From NCBI RefSeq assembly GCF_050496765.1, contig NZ_JBNWEO010000007.1, positions 124,001 through 188,000 of the forward strand: DNA of 64,000 nt, given 5' to 3'. Positions 39,379 through 49,045 of this stretch are shown piece after piece; the first letter of the stretch is position 1, and each line of letters begins with the position of its first letter. The translations under genes and the position numbers were made by a program. Origin of the DNA: JAEVLT01 sp050496765. Its GTDB lineage: Bacteria; Bacillota; Bacilli; Bacillales; Cytobacillaceae. The notes under the pieces are model-generated. The model was not told where the DNA came from. It searched no databases and saw only the letters and a list, made by a program, of their open reading frames with translations.

Positions 39379-41181
39379 TTAATGAAATGCTCGCCAGAAT
39401 GCGCCTTTTTTATCGAGGATTTCGTCGATGTCGGCAAATGGAATTGTAAACGTCGGGAAGCCTGCTGCGTACGGGGCGATTTCATAGGGCAGAAAGTAAA
39501 TCGAAATCGAGTCGCTTTTAATAAAAAACGGCTGCTCGGCCTGAATTCCTTTAAAACTTCCGGGAAAGACGTACGAATACTCGGGGTCATTGATGATTTG
39601 TTTGCCAATGATGGCACTGATTACTTTTACATACTGGCTTCCGGGCTTGAATAAATCTTTCAGCTGATAAAAGACCCCGCTTCGAAGATCCAAATGCGCA
39701 TATTTTTTAACAGGCATGCCATGGGCTGCTCCAAATGGGTAATCGTAACCCGTAATTTCAATTTCCAGCAAATGCCCTTTGTAAAAAGGCAGCTCGTAAT
39801 CCCCAAAATAATTTGATTCAAGCTGCAAGTGCGGCGGCGTTTCTTTAATTCCCGATAAGTCCTTTATGGTTTGATTCACGATGGTCTCCTTTGCTCCAAG
39901 ACCGCGAATGCGAGGGTAATAGACAAGAAAGTCTTTATTCGGTTTGTACTTCTCCTCCTGAACGCTTAAACCGCTTCCAAGCTCAATGATCCGATTTTGC
40001 TCCCAGACGCGCTCACCTTTTTTATCAAAATACATAAGCCGGTAATCAATTTCCCCTTTAATCAGCGATTGGTCAAACCTCAGCTCGCCGCTGCCGCTAA
40101 CAATAGGGAGATGCTTTACTTTTTTGCCATTTTTATCGATAAAAAAAATCGTTTGCCCATCACTTGCAGACGCAAAGCCATTTTCGTATTTCGAAATCCG
40201 GTTGTAAATAAACCCTGTCAACATGTGACCATCATAATCGCCAACAGCAAAGGTCGATCCAATATATGGCTTTTCCGAATCAATCGCTTTGCCAAGCGCA
40301 ACTCTCCCTTCCCCAAGGTCTTGAAGATCACTATATTGCGGTTTAAAAATAAACTGGCCGTTTTGGTTGATGAGTCCGTAGAGAGTTTTCCCACCATTTC
40401 CTAGTTGAACAATTGCACGCCCATTCCGGAATGCCTCCGCCCCTGTAAATTGCGGCTGGATCCTAACATTCCCTGCCTCATCCAGATAGCCGAATTTGCC
40501 GTTTTCCCGGTTTTTGAAGACGAGCAAACCATCGCCATACTCCCCAACATAGGGATAGGAATATTCATGGAGGACTTTCCCTGTCAATCCGATCAACGCA
40601 AATCGGCCACTCGTGATCTTCACAACCGCTTTTTTTTCAACAAAATCGGAAGCTGTTTCATAGGAAAGCGGAAGGACTTCTTTGCCCCATTTATTCAAGT
40701 ACCCATACAAATAACGGCCAGTTGCTGTTCCTGCAATCAGGGCTCTACCGCCTTTATAATCACCGATAAAGGAATAAGCCCGTTCCGTAATTACCTTGCC
40801 GCTTTCGTCAATCACTTTAAAGCCTTCATGGTCAATCACCGTTGCCCGGCCTTCGGAAAAAGGATTGATCGTCTCATACTTTGGCTTTACGATTAAATAT
40901 CCATTCAAATCAATGATTCCGGCAAGATCCAGGTAGCGGACGATCGCCAGTTCATTGTCTTGGAAATCTCCTGCATGTTCATAGAGCGGAGAAAGGATCC
41001 ACTTCCCTTTTGAGTTGATATAGCCCCACTTATCCCCGCCAATCGCTTTGATGGCGGCAGGATAGAGATAAACGGACCGTGCTCTCCCGTTTGTTCCTGC
41101 ATCCTGTTCCATAGGTTGTTCCACTGCTGGTTTCTGATCGTGTCCGGGGGAAGGATCCATTTTTCGCTTTCTTTTAAACAT
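39379..41181 (-). CDS. WG-repeat protein with C-terminal DUF3298-type domain
   Basis: 600 residues from ATG 41181, preceded by GGGGGACT. A basic, polar N-terminus without a signal peptide is followed by at least eight WG beta-repeats (KWGYINSKGKWILSPLYE, GYLNKWGKEVLPLSYE, FGYLDEAGNVRIQPQF, YGLINQNGQFIFKPQYS). From about residue 440 comes a domain like the RsiV/DUF3298 C-terminus (YDYPFGAAHGMPVKKYAHLDLRSG ... FFIKSDSISIYFLPYEIAPYAAGF). WG repeats mediate protein contact; a role in sensing cell-envelope ligands is only a guess. Confidence 0.82.
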   Translation of the reverse strand: MFKRKRKMDPSPGHDQKPAVEQPMEQDAGTNGRARSVYLYPAAIKAIGGDKWGYINSKGKWILSPLYEHAGDFQDNELAIVRYLDLAGIIDLNGYLIVKPKYETINPFSEGRATVIDHEGFKVIDESGKVITERAYSFIGDYKGGRALIAGTATGRYLYGYLNKWGKEVLPLSYETASDFVEKKAVVKITSGRFALIGLTGKVLHEYSYPYVGEYGDGLLVFKNRENGKFGYLDEAGNVRIQPQFTGAEAFRNGRAIVQLGNGGKTLYGLINQNGQFIFKPQYSDLQDLGEGRVALGKAIDSEKPYIGSTFAVGDYDGHMLTGFIYNRISKYENGFASASDGQTIFFIDKNGKKVKHLPIVSGSGELRFDQSLIKGEIDYRLMYFDKKGERVWEQNRIIELGSGLSVQEEKYKPNKDFLVYYPRIRGLGAKETIVNQTIKDLSGIKETPPHLQLESNYFGDYELPFYKGHLLEIEITGYDYPFGAAHGMPVKKYAHLDLRSGVFYQLKDLFKPGSQYVKVISAIIGKQIINDPEYSYVFPGSFKGIQAEQPFFIKSDSISIYFLPYEIAPYAAGFPTFTIPFADIDEILDKKGAFWRAFH

Positions 41182-41369
41182 TCGTAAGTCCCCCATATCG
41201 CTTTTTGATATGTATATGAAAAAAAGCGGGATAGGTGCCTATAGCCAAACGAGCTGGTTCCTTTTTCAAATTATTTTTTTAAAAAAACTTCTTGCAAAAT
41301 GTTCAAAAAATTATATAATCATACTATCAATATATTGATTCTGATTTTTTTGAAAAAGTTGTTTTAAAA

Positions 41370-41622
41370 TCGATGACGAGAACAGTAGCAAGCATTCACT
41401 TGATCAATAGAGAGCCGGCGGTTGGTGCAAGCCGGAATCAAGCTGCCTGTGAACATCATCTCTGAGATGCAAGGCCGAACATCCAGTAAGCCTTCGCCGG
41501 AACTGTCCGCCGTTACAATGGGCCGCGTATGATGGTACGTTGATCGAGAGCCGCAGATTTTATATTGCGGAAGTAGGGTGGTAACGCGAGCACGCTCGTC
41601 CCTAGATTAGGGGCGGGCTTTT
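41370..41622 (+). ncRNA. T-box leader, probably isoleucine-specific
   Basis: Stem I with the AGAGAGCCGG...CCGG distal part, a long variable region, the T-box sequence AGGGTGGTAACGCG at 41575-41588, and the terminator CTCGTCCCTAGATTAGGGGCGGG with T run (41592-41622). The likely specifier is ATC (isoleucine) in the GTGAACATC segment at about 41450-41460. Uncharged tRNA would prevent termination and turn on brnQ. Confidence 0.92.
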
Positions 41623-41650
41623 TATTTTGGTAAAAAGGGAGAGATCACAC

Positions 41651-42988
41651 ATGAAGAAGAAAGAGACTTTATTCGTTGGATTAATGCTATTTTCAATGTT
41701 TTTCGGTGCCGGAAACTTGATTTTCCCGCCATTTCTCGGAATGGGCGCCGGAACTGCCTTTTGGCCGGCAATTATTGGGTTTATTTTAACTGCAGTTGGC
41801 TTGCCTTTGCTTGTTCTGATCGCAATTGCACTTGTAAAAGACGGCGTCAACACCCTCGGCAGCCGGGTGCATCCATGGTTTGGACTTATTTTTACGATTG
41901 TCGTTTACTTATCAATCGGTCCATTTTTCGGGATTCCGAGAAATGCGAACGTTGCGTTTGAAATGGGGTTTAAACCGTTTTTCGGAGCAGCGTCATCCAG
42001 CACCACCCTGTTTTTATTTGGATTTACCGCTGTATTCTTTTTGCTCGTCTATCTCTTAAGTTTGAATCCATCAAAAGTTGTCGACTATATGGGCCGATTG
42101 ATTACCCCGACATTGCTGCTCTCGATTGTTGTTCTATCGGTGACAGGTTTTGTCAAATTAAATCAGCCATTCAAAGCGCCAACGGAAAATTACCAAAGCG
42201 CCTCATTGGTTAAAGGGTTTATTGATGGTTATTCGACAATGGACGCTCTTGCCGCTCTGGCATTTGGCATTGTCGTGTTAACAACGCTGAAGCAAAAAGG
42301 GATCAAAGAGAAAAATCAATTAACAGCCTATACAGTAAAAGCCGGTTTGATTGCTGGCACCGCCCTTGCTCTCGTTTATGTTGCGATCGGCCTGCTTGGG
42401 GCAAAAATGAGCCCATATGGCACGTATGCAAACGGATCGGAACTGTTGTCAGCGGCTTCCACTATGTTGCTGGGAACAGGAGGAAAAATTCTTCTCGGCT
42501 TCATTTTCACTCTTGCAACGTTTACTACTTGTGTCGGATTGACGATTGCGTGCGGACAATATTTTGCCAAAATCGCCCCAAAAGTCAGCTATAAGTTTGT
42601 TGTCACAATGATCACAGTCGTGAGCTTTTTAATCGCCAATCTTGGCCTAAACCAAATTATCAATATCTCGGTTCCATTCCTTGTCATGGCCTACCCGTTA
42701 ACGATCGTACTCGTCACATCTTCGTTTTTCCACCGTTTTTATCGCGGTTCAAGCAAAGTGTATGCAGGTGCGATGTTGTTGACCGGTCTTGTCAGCTTAA
42801 ACGACGGCTTAAAAATGTTCGGATTAAAATTACAAGCCGTTCAGCCGCTGATGGATGCCCTTCCCTTCGCTTCCGTTGGCCTTGGGTGGGTCGTTCCGGC
42901 TCTTGTCGGCGGTGTGGCCGGGCTTGCGCTTGACTGGCTGCGCAAACAGCCTGCTGCGGAAACCGCTGATATGAAAGAAGCATCGTAA
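41651..42988 (+). CDS. brnQ: Branched-chain amino acid transporter BrnQ
   Basis: 445 residues from ATG 41651, 29 bases after the T-box terminator (GGGAG upstream). Twelve membrane helices; MKKKETLFVGLMLFSMFFGAGNLIFPPFLG is the family's hallmark start. Sodium-coupled uptake of leucine, isoleucine and valine at the cell membrane. Regulation by the T-box in front of it ties uptake to the charge of its tRNA. Confidence 0.95.
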   Translation: MKKKETLFVGLMLFSMFFGAGNLIFPPFLGMGAGTAFWPAIIGFILTAVGLPLLVLIAIALVKDGVNTLGSRVHPWFGLIFTIVVYLSIGPFFGIPRNANVAFEMGFKPFFGAASSSTTLFLFGFTAVFFLLVYLLSLNPSKVVDYMGRLITPTLLLSIVVLSVTGFVKLNQPFKAPTENYQSASLVKGFIDGYSTMDALAALAFGIVVLTTLKQKGIKEKNQLTAYTVKAGLIAGTALALVYVAIGLLGAKMSPYGTYANGSELLSAASTMLLGTGGKILLGFIFTLATFTTCVGLTIACGQYFAKIAPKVSYKFVVTMITVVSFLIANLGLNQIINISVPFLVMAYPLTIVLVTSSFFHRFYRGSSKVYAGAMLLTGLVSLNDGLKMFGLKLQAVQPLMDALPFASVGLGWVVPALVGGVAGLALDWLRKQPAAETADMKEAS

Positions 42989-42993
42989 TTGAG

Positions 42994-43037
42994 AAGGGGC
43001 TGTCCAAAAACGAATTTTTTGGAGCCCCTTTTTTATT
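42994..43037 (+). terminator. Bidirectional intrinsic terminator
   Basis: AAGGGGCTGTCCAAAAA / TTTTTGGAGCCCCTT stem with T run; lies between convergent brnQ and the Gfo/Idh gene. Confidence 0.88.
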
Positions 43038-43057
43038 CGTCCTGCTTTTTATCAACC

Positions 43058-44044
43058 TTATTTCTCCGAATCGAAAACAATCTTGTTTTGCCTTCTTGCT
43101 TCTTCTGTGATCCCCAAAACGATTTTGCTTAGTTCCTTCAGTTCTTCATATTTCGTTTGATCACCGGTCTTCAGGATAGCGGCAATTTCGCGGCATTCGT
43201 ACACCATGTCTTTTTCTTCCTGCGGCACACTTAACAACCGGCTCTCCTTTGAGTGGCTGTCGACAAACTCGATTTGTGAAATCGGGGCGGCGTCTTCCAT
43301 AACAAACGTCCCCATCTCGCCATGGATTTCACAAACAATGGTGGAATGCGATACTTTTGAACAAAGAATCGTACAAATAAACTCATCATACTCCAACACA
43401 AGTGTTCCGCTGCCGTCTACCCCGCTACGCAAAACAACCGGATGATACGTTGACTTTTTTGGCGCTCCGAAAAGTCCAACTGCCAAATAAAGCGGATAAA
43501 CGCCAAGATCCACAAGTGCCCCTCCAGAAAATTTAGCATTGAAAATATTCGGCACTTCTCCCTGTAAAAACAAGTCATAACGCGACGAATATTGAATATA
43601 CGGCAAAATTGCACTTCGAACCTTTCCAGCTAAGTGCACGTTTTCCTTTAAAATTTTAAAATTAGGCGTATGAAGATTGCGGATGGCTTCAAACAGGTAA
43701 ACACCATTTTCCTCCGCTGCTTGATAGGCTGTCAGCAATTCCTTTGTGTTTGAAAAAATCGGTTTTTCACAAATGACATGCTTCTTATTTTTTAGAAATA
43801 TCATCGCTTGCTCAAAATGAAGTGAATTGGGTGAAGCAATATAGACCGCTTCGATCACATCACTTTTTGCCATTTCTTCAAGATCGGTAAAAATCATCGA
43901 TGCGCCATATGTATCGGCGAGGATTTTCGCATTCTCTTCATTGCGGGAGTAGACTGCCGTTAATGTAAATTCATGGCTAAGCTGTGCCGCTTCAATAAAA
44001 GAGGAGGTAATCCACCCCGTACCAACTGTTCCGAAGTTTATCAT
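43058..44044 (-). CDS. yulF: Gfo/Idh/MocA-family oxidoreductase (YulF-like)
   Basis: 328 residues: N-terminal Rossmann fold (GTVGTGWITSSF) for NAD(P), the family catalytic/contact motif HVICEKPIFSNTKE, and a C-terminal alpha/beta domain (GGALVDLGVYPLYLAV). Length and sequence fit B. subtilis YulF, an uncharacterised sugar/inositol-type dehydrogenase. AGGAGAAGTATAA precedes the ATG. Monocistronic. Confidence 0.88.
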   Translation of the reverse strand: MINFGTVGTGWITSSFIEAAQLSHEFTLTAVYSRNEENAKILADTYGASMIFTDLEEMAKSDVIEAVYIASPNSLHFEQAMIFLKNKKHVICEKPIFSNTKELLTAYQAAEENGVYLFEAIRNLHTPNFKILKENVHLAGKVRSAILPYIQYSSRYDLFLQGEVPNIFNAKFSGGALVDLGVYPLYLAVGLFGAPKKSTYHPVVLRSGVDGSGTLVLEYDEFICTILCSKVSHSTIVCEIHGEMGTFVMEDAAPISQIEFVDSHSKESRLLSVPQEEKDMVYECREIAAILKTGDQTKYEELKELSKIVLGITEEARRQNKIVFDSEK

Positions 44045-44199
44045 TTATACTTCTCCTTCCTGTTCTTGCTTTTCACTTTATTTTACCTTTTTCGCATGAA
44101 AATGAACATTTTTCACTGCAAGAAATCTTGCGAAGAATGGAAAAATATCATTATTTATGTTATATAAGTAGTACATATAATGAAAGAGGTTGAAAAAAA

Positions 44200-45858
44200 G
44201 TGGACAATACTTCGTCTAATTTTATTAAGGATATTATGATTAGCGACCTGGAATCCGGAAAACGCAAATCCGTTGTGACCCGCTTTCCTCCGGAGCCGAA
44301 CGGGTATTTACATATCGGACATGCTAAATCGATTATTCTCAATTTCGGTCTTGCAGATGATTTTAACGGCAAAACGAATTTGCGCTTCGATGACACCAAC
44401 CCATTAAAAGAAGATATTGAATTTGTCAATTCGATTAAAGAAGATGTGAACTGGCTGGGATTTGAATGGGACGGGTTATTTTTTGCTTCGGATTATTTTG
44501 AAGAAATGTACAACCGTGCCGTGCTTTTAATCAAAAAAGGACTTGCCTATGTCGATGACTTATCCGCCGACGAAATTCGCCAGTACCGCGGCACATTAAC
44601 CGAGCCTGGAAAAGAAAGCCCGTACCGCAACCGCTCTATTGAGGAAAATCTTGACCTGTTTGAAAGGATGCGCAAAGGGGAATTCGGCAATGGCGAAAAG
44701 GTGCTTCGCGCCAAAATTGATATGAGTTCGCCCAATATTAACTTGCGCGACCCTGTACTGTATCGCATTTCTCACGCAACCCATCACAACACCGGCGATA
44801 AATGGTGCATCTATCCAATGTATGCTTTTGCCCACCCAATTGAGGATGCCATTGAAGGGGTTACCCATTCGATCTGTACAATTGAGTTTGAGGATCAGCG
44901 ACCTCTTTACAACTGGGTTGTCGAACAATGTGAAATGGAAAACAAGCCACAGCAAATTGAATTCGGCCGTTTGAACGTAACCAACACGGTGATGAGCAAG
45001 CGCAAATTAAAGCAACTAGTTGAAGAAGGCTATGTAGACGGCTGGGATGACCCTAGGATGCCGACTATTTCCGGAATGCGCCGCAGAGGCTATACACCTG
45101 AAGCAATCCGCGCTTTCGTCCGTGAAACAGGGGTATCGAAAGGCTCCGGTGCAGTCGATTCGCAAATGCTTGAGCATTTTGTCCGTGAAGATTTAAAGTT
45201 GAAAGCTCCACGAACCATGGGTGTACTCAAGCCGCTTAAAGTAGTGATTACGAATTATCCTGAAGGACAAGTCGAATGGCTTGATGCGGAAAACAATCCG
45301 GAAAATCCGGAAATGGGGATGCGGAAAATTCCATTCTCGCGTGAAATTTATATTGAACAAGACGATTTCATGGAAAATCCGCCTAAGAAATATTTCCGTT
45401 TGTTCCCAGGCAATGAAGTACGCCTCAAACATGCTTACTTCATCAAATGCGAGGAATTTATTCAAGATGAAAATGGAGAAATTGTCGAGCTTCGCTGTAC
45501 GTACGATCCAGAAACGAAAAGCGGCACCGGTTTCACTGGCCGTAAAGTAAAAGGAACGATCCACTGGGTGGAAGCGACAAACGCCATCCCGGCAGAATTC
45601 CGCTTATACGAACCGCTTATTTTGGATGAACAGGAAGAAAATGAAGAGGGCGAAGATAAATCGTTCCTCGAACGGGTCAATCCAAACTCCCTCGAGGTAT
45701 TAAATGGATTCGTGGAACCAAATATGAAGGATGTCGAGCCTCAGGACAAATTCCAATTTTTCCGTCACGGCTATTTCAACGTCGATCCGAAAGACACAAC
45801 AGCCGACCAACTTGTTTTCAATCGAATCGTTTCCTTAAAAAGCTCCTTTAAATTGTAA
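44200..45858 (+). CDS. glnS: Glutaminyl-tRNA synthetase
   Basis: 552 residues from GTG 44200 (AAGAGGTTG upstream). Class I synthetase with PEPNGYLHIGHAKSI (HIGH motif, residues 32-46), the GlnRS/GluRS-specific LRFDDTNP, NTVMSKRKL (KMSKS) and the C-terminal beta-barrel anticodon-binding domains (from about 340). Charges tRNA-Gln directly. Most Bacillus species, including B. subtilis, lack it and make Gln-tRNA by GatCAB amidation of Glu-tRNA-Gln, so it is an unusual and probably horizontally acquired gene. Confidence 0.95.
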   Translation: MDNTSSNFIKDIMISDLESGKRKSVVTRFPPEPNGYLHIGHAKSIILNFGLADDFNGKTNLRFDDTNPLKEDIEFVNSIKEDVNWLGFEWDGLFFASDYFEEMYNRAVLLIKKGLAYVDDLSADEIRQYRGTLTEPGKESPYRNRSIEENLDLFERMRKGEFGNGEKVLRAKIDMSSPNINLRDPVLYRISHATHHNTGDKWCIYPMYAFAHPIEDAIEGVTHSICTIEFEDQRPLYNWVVEQCEMENKPQQIEFGRLNVTNTVMSKRKLKQLVEEGYVDGWDDPRMPTISGMRRRGYTPEAIRAFVRETGVSKGSGAVDSQMLEHFVREDLKLKAPRTMGVLKPLKVVITNYPEGQVEWLDAENNPENPEMGMRKIPFSREIYIEQDDFMENPPKKYFRLFPGNEVRLKHAYFIKCEEFIQDENGEIVELRCTYDPETKSGTGFTGRKVKGTIHWVEATNAIPAEFRLYEPLILDEQEENEEGEDKSFLERVNPNSLEVLNGFVEPNMKDVEPQDKFQFFRHGYFNVDPKDTTADQLVFNRIVSLKSSFKL

Positions 45859-46014
45859 ATGAAAACTCGCCGACTGGCGAGTTCTTTGGACGAAGACAGA
45901 GTCGTAGTTGAATTGACCACGCTCGTATACCTGCCACATCCTGTGGCACTCGCCTGACTAAGACGTCCTGTCCATCGTCCGTTCAGAATTTATCCATATA
46001 AATTCTGGTGTAGC
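45859..46014 (+). repeat. Dispersed structured element of about 155 bp, copy 2
   Basis: Starts at the glnS stop codon. Differs from the copy at 20055 by about ten substitutions and a two-base indel (this copy has GCCACATCCTGTGGC, a perfect hairpin that copy 1 has lost). Again followed at once by a terminator. Confidence 0.8.
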
Positions 46015-46016
46015 TA

Positions 46017-46046
46017 AAAAACCAGGCAGCCAGTGCCTGGTTTTTC
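46017..46046 (+). terminator. Intrinsic terminator of glnS
   Basis: AAAACCAGGCA / TGCCTGGTTTT with GCCAG loop and T run. A second hairpin, AAGCTTGGC/GCCAAGCTT (46054-46078) plus TTTTT, follows and may stop readthrough into the convergent permease. Confidence 0.88.
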
Positions 46047-46084
46047 AATGTTCAAGCTTGGCATTCATGGCCAAGCTTTTTCTA

Positions 46085-47500
46085 TTATCCGATTTTGCGT
46101 ATTTGCTGGAGCGGCTGATTCAAGGTGGAATGCTTGCGTCCATAGCCAAAGTAGACAAACAAACCAATGACAAGCCAAGTAAAGAAGCTAATCCATGTTA
46201 AGGCTGGCAGTTGCAAGACCAGGTAACCGCTGAATAAAAACGAGAGAATTGGAATCCACGGAACAAATGGGACCTTGAAACCTGTTTTGGGCGCATCCTT
46301 TGTTTTCCGCAAGTACAAAATTCCAACAGACACCGTCATGAATGCAAACAGTGTGCCAATATTGGTTAGTTCAGCCAACTTACTTAATGGAACAAATCCG
46401 GCAAAAATGGAAACAAGGAATGCTGTAATCCACGAATTAACAATTGGTGTCTGTTTCTTTTTGTCAATTTTAGAGAAAATCTTCGGCAACAGGCCATCAC
46501 GGCTGATTGCATAGAATAGGCGCGTTTGACCATAAATCATCACAAGCAGCACCGTTGTAATTCCGGCAATCGCTCCAACGGAAATAAATCCCGCCACCCA
46601 ATCTTGGTGGATATAATTCAACGCAAAAGCGACCGGATTTTTCACATCAAGATTTTGGTAAGGAACTATTCCGGTCAGAATTCCTGAGACAATAATGTAC
46701 AAAATCGTACTAACTAATAATGAAGCAATAATTCCAATTGGCATATTCCGCTGCGGGTTTCGCACTTCTTCGGCAGCAGTTGAAACGGCATCAAATCCAA
46801 TATAGGCAAAAAATACTGTCGCCGCCCCGGTGGCAACCCCTGAGAAACCAAACGGCATAAACGGTGTCCAGTTTGTCGGTTTCACATACCATGCTCCAAC
46901 TGCAATAAAAAGCAAGATAACCGCTAATTTTACAATAACAATGATCGAATTAAATTTTGCTGATTTTTTAACACCTTGAGTTAGTAAAAAGGTAATGAGC
47001 AGCACAATTAAAATCGCCGGAACATCCACAAATGTACCATTGGCCGGATCATACGCGCTCGTTAACGCTTTTGGAAAATGAATACCAAATCCTGCAAGCA
47101 AGCCTTGAAAATAACCTGACCAACCGCTGGCAACAGCAGAAGAAGCCAGCCCATATTCCAAAATTAAGTCCCATCCTAAAATCCAGGCAATCAGTTCGCC
47201 AAAGGTTGCATAACTATACGTATACGCACTCCCTGATACTGGAACAGTCGACGCAAACTCCGCGTAACAAAGGGCCGCAAACACACAGGCCAGCCCAGAT
47301 AAAATAAAGGACAGAATCAACGCAGGTCCCGCATGTTCTGCAGCTGCTACCCCCGTCAAAACGAATATCCCAGTACCGATAATTGCCCCGATACCAAGCA
47401 TGGATAAATCAAATGCCCCTAATTCTTTCTTTAGAGCCGCATTCTTTTGCCCGGTCTCTTTTATAAGATCCGTAATGGATTTTTTTCTAAATAAATTCAT
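46085..47500 (-). CDS. APC-family amino acid permease (YfnA/CAT-type)
   Basis: 471 residues from ATG 47500, preceded by TAGGAGGCAC; the longer frame upstream is not supported. Twelve membrane helices. LSMLGIGAIIGTGIFVLTG is the APC superfamily helix-1 motif and CYAEFASTVPVSGSAYTYSY the helix 3 region of cationic-amino-acid-type transporters such as YfnA. Probably amino acid uptake by proton symport; substrate not fixed. Confidence 0.9.
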   Translation of the reverse strand: MNLFRKKSITDLIKETGQKNAALKKELGAFDLSMLGIGAIIGTGIFVLTGVAAAEHAGPALILSFILSGLACVFAALCYAEFASTVPVSGSAYTYSYATFGELIAWILGWDLILEYGLASSAVASGWSGYFQGLLAGFGIHFPKALTSAYDPANGTFVDVPAILIVLLITFLLTQGVKKSAKFNSIIVIVKLAVILLFIAVGAWYVKPTNWTPFMPFGFSGVATGAATVFFAYIGFDAVSTAAEEVRNPQRNMPIGIIASLLVSTILYIIVSGILTGIVPYQNLDVKNPVAFALNYIHQDWVAGFISVGAIAGITTVLLVMIYGQTRLFYAISRDGLLPKIFSKIDKKKQTPIVNSWITAFLVSIFAGFVPLSKLAELTNIGTLFAFMTVSVGILYLRKTKDAPKTGFKVPFVPWIPILSFLFSGYLVLQLPALTWISFFTWLVIGLFVYFGYGRKHSTLNQPLQQIRKIG

Positions 47501-47770
47501 GATGTGCCTCCTAAATTGCAAAACATTTATTCCAAACATTCTGACAAATATGATCAAATTCGAAACATATCGACATAATATAACAAATTTTTTAAGATTG
47601 CAACGTTTTTTGAAAAATAAAACAATTAATTTCTTGTTTAAAAAGCTTGTTTATGTCTATTGTGTTAATTTACAAAAATCTTATCCCGCAAACATCTGGT
47701 AACGAATATTTAAATTATATTGAAATATTTAAAATATTCCCTATAATTAAGTGGTAAAGGGGGAAGTAAA

Positions 47771-48736
47771 GTGAAAACAATTGAAAGAATAAGTAAATTT
47801 ACAGGAGACACCTTTGCACTTTGGGTAATTTTCTTTGGGGCATTAAGTTTTTTCTATCCCAGTGGCTTTACATGGATTGCCCCACATATTACTCTGCTGC
47901 TTGGTATCATTATGTTCGGCATGGGCTTGACCCTTTCACCGAGTGACTTCAAAGCGGTTTTTAAAGCACCAAGAAGTGTTTTAATAGGAGTTTTAGCTCA
48001 ATTCATTATTATGCCGCTTCTGGCATTTGGATTGGCCAATCTGTTTCAACTTGAACCAGAAATTGCAGTAGGTGTTATATTGGTAGGATGTTGCCCAGGG
48101 GGTACAGCGTCCAACGTAATGACCTTTTTGGCAAAAGGAAATACTGCACTATCCGTCGCCGTTACATCCATTTCAACATTGCTAGCACCTATTTTAACCC
48201 CTACATTAACCTTATTATTAGCCAGCAAATGGCTTCCGGTTTCTGCTAGCTCTATGTTTGTCTCAATTGCACAAATCGTTTTAGTTCCTATAGTACTTGG
48301 AATTATCGTTAAGCTTTTATTTAAAAATCAGGTTGCAAAAAGCGTCTCTGCCCTTCCGTTAATATCTGTTGTTGGGATTGTTGCAGTCGCTTCTGCTGTC
48401 GTCGCGGTAAACGCTGGCAAAATTGCTGAAACCGGTCTATTGATTCTTGGTGTGGTTGCATTACATAATGTTTTAGGATTGCTTTTCGGCTTTCTTGCTG
48501 CAAAATTACTGAAACTTGATTTTAGTTCGCAAAAAGCGATTTCAATCGAAGTTGGTATGCAAAATTCAGGTCTAGGCGCGGCTTTGGCTCTGGCCCACTT
48601 CTCACCTTTAGCAGCTGTTCCAAGTGCGATCTTTAGCGTTTGGCACAATATTTCTGGCCCGATTTTAGCTACATGGTGGGGAAAACGCTCGAATAAAAAC
48701 TCTATATCTAGTTCTCCCGTGCCATTTACAGACTAA
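47771..48736 (+). CDS. yocS: Bile acid:sodium symporter family transporter (YocS-like)
   Basis: 321 residues, ten membrane helices; the same length as B. subtilis YocS. Family motifs: IMFGMGLTLSPSDFKAVF, GCCPGGTASNVMTFLAKGNTALSV (sodium site crossover) and SIEVGMQNSGLGAALALAHF. BASS-family members move organic anions with sodium; pantothenate/pyruvate-type substrates are known in relatives. ATG 47771 follows AAAGGGGGAAG. The 270 bases upstream are AT-rich promoter DNA without a gene. Confidence 0.9.
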   Translation: MKTIERISKFTGDTFALWVIFFGALSFFYPSGFTWIAPHITLLLGIIMFGMGLTLSPSDFKAVFKAPRSVLIGVLAQFIIMPLLAFGLANLFQLEPEIAVGVILVGCCPGGTASNVMTFLAKGNTALSVAVTSISTLLAPILTPTLTLLLASKWLPVSASSMFVSIAQIVLVPIVLGIIVKLLFKNQVAKSVSALPLISVVGIVAVASAVVAVNAGKIAETGLLILGVVALHNVLGLLFGFLAAKLLKLDFSSQKAISIEVGMQNSGLGAALALAHFSPLAAVPSAIFSVWHNISGPILATWWGKRSNKNSISSSPVPFTD

Positions 48737-48785
48737 TCATTATGATGATTTACTGAAAGATAAAAGTAGCCCTATTAGTGGGTAA

Positions 48786-48846
48786 GTAGATCAGTTTAGG
48801 AGTACAAAATGTAAAAACGTTCTCCTAAATTGAGCTACTTTTTTAT
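48786..48846 (+). terminator. Intrinsic terminator of the yocS-like gene
   Basis: Long stem GTAGATCAGTTTAGGAG / CTCCTAAATTGAGCTAC with a 19-base loop and T run. Confidence 0.88.
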
Positions 48847-49045
48847 TATATTTTCGCAGTAAAAATTGCACGTTAATTCGTAAGATTCTATTGAGGTATT
48901 TGTTAATTAAAAGATTGTTTTGATAATCGTGGTATACTCAATAAAGAAAGTTATTCAATACGGCAGATTTAGAAGAGGATAGTTCTATGTTTTGTAAATC
49001 GCATCAAATAATTTGGGGTGATTTTTTATACGAGGAGTAATAATA

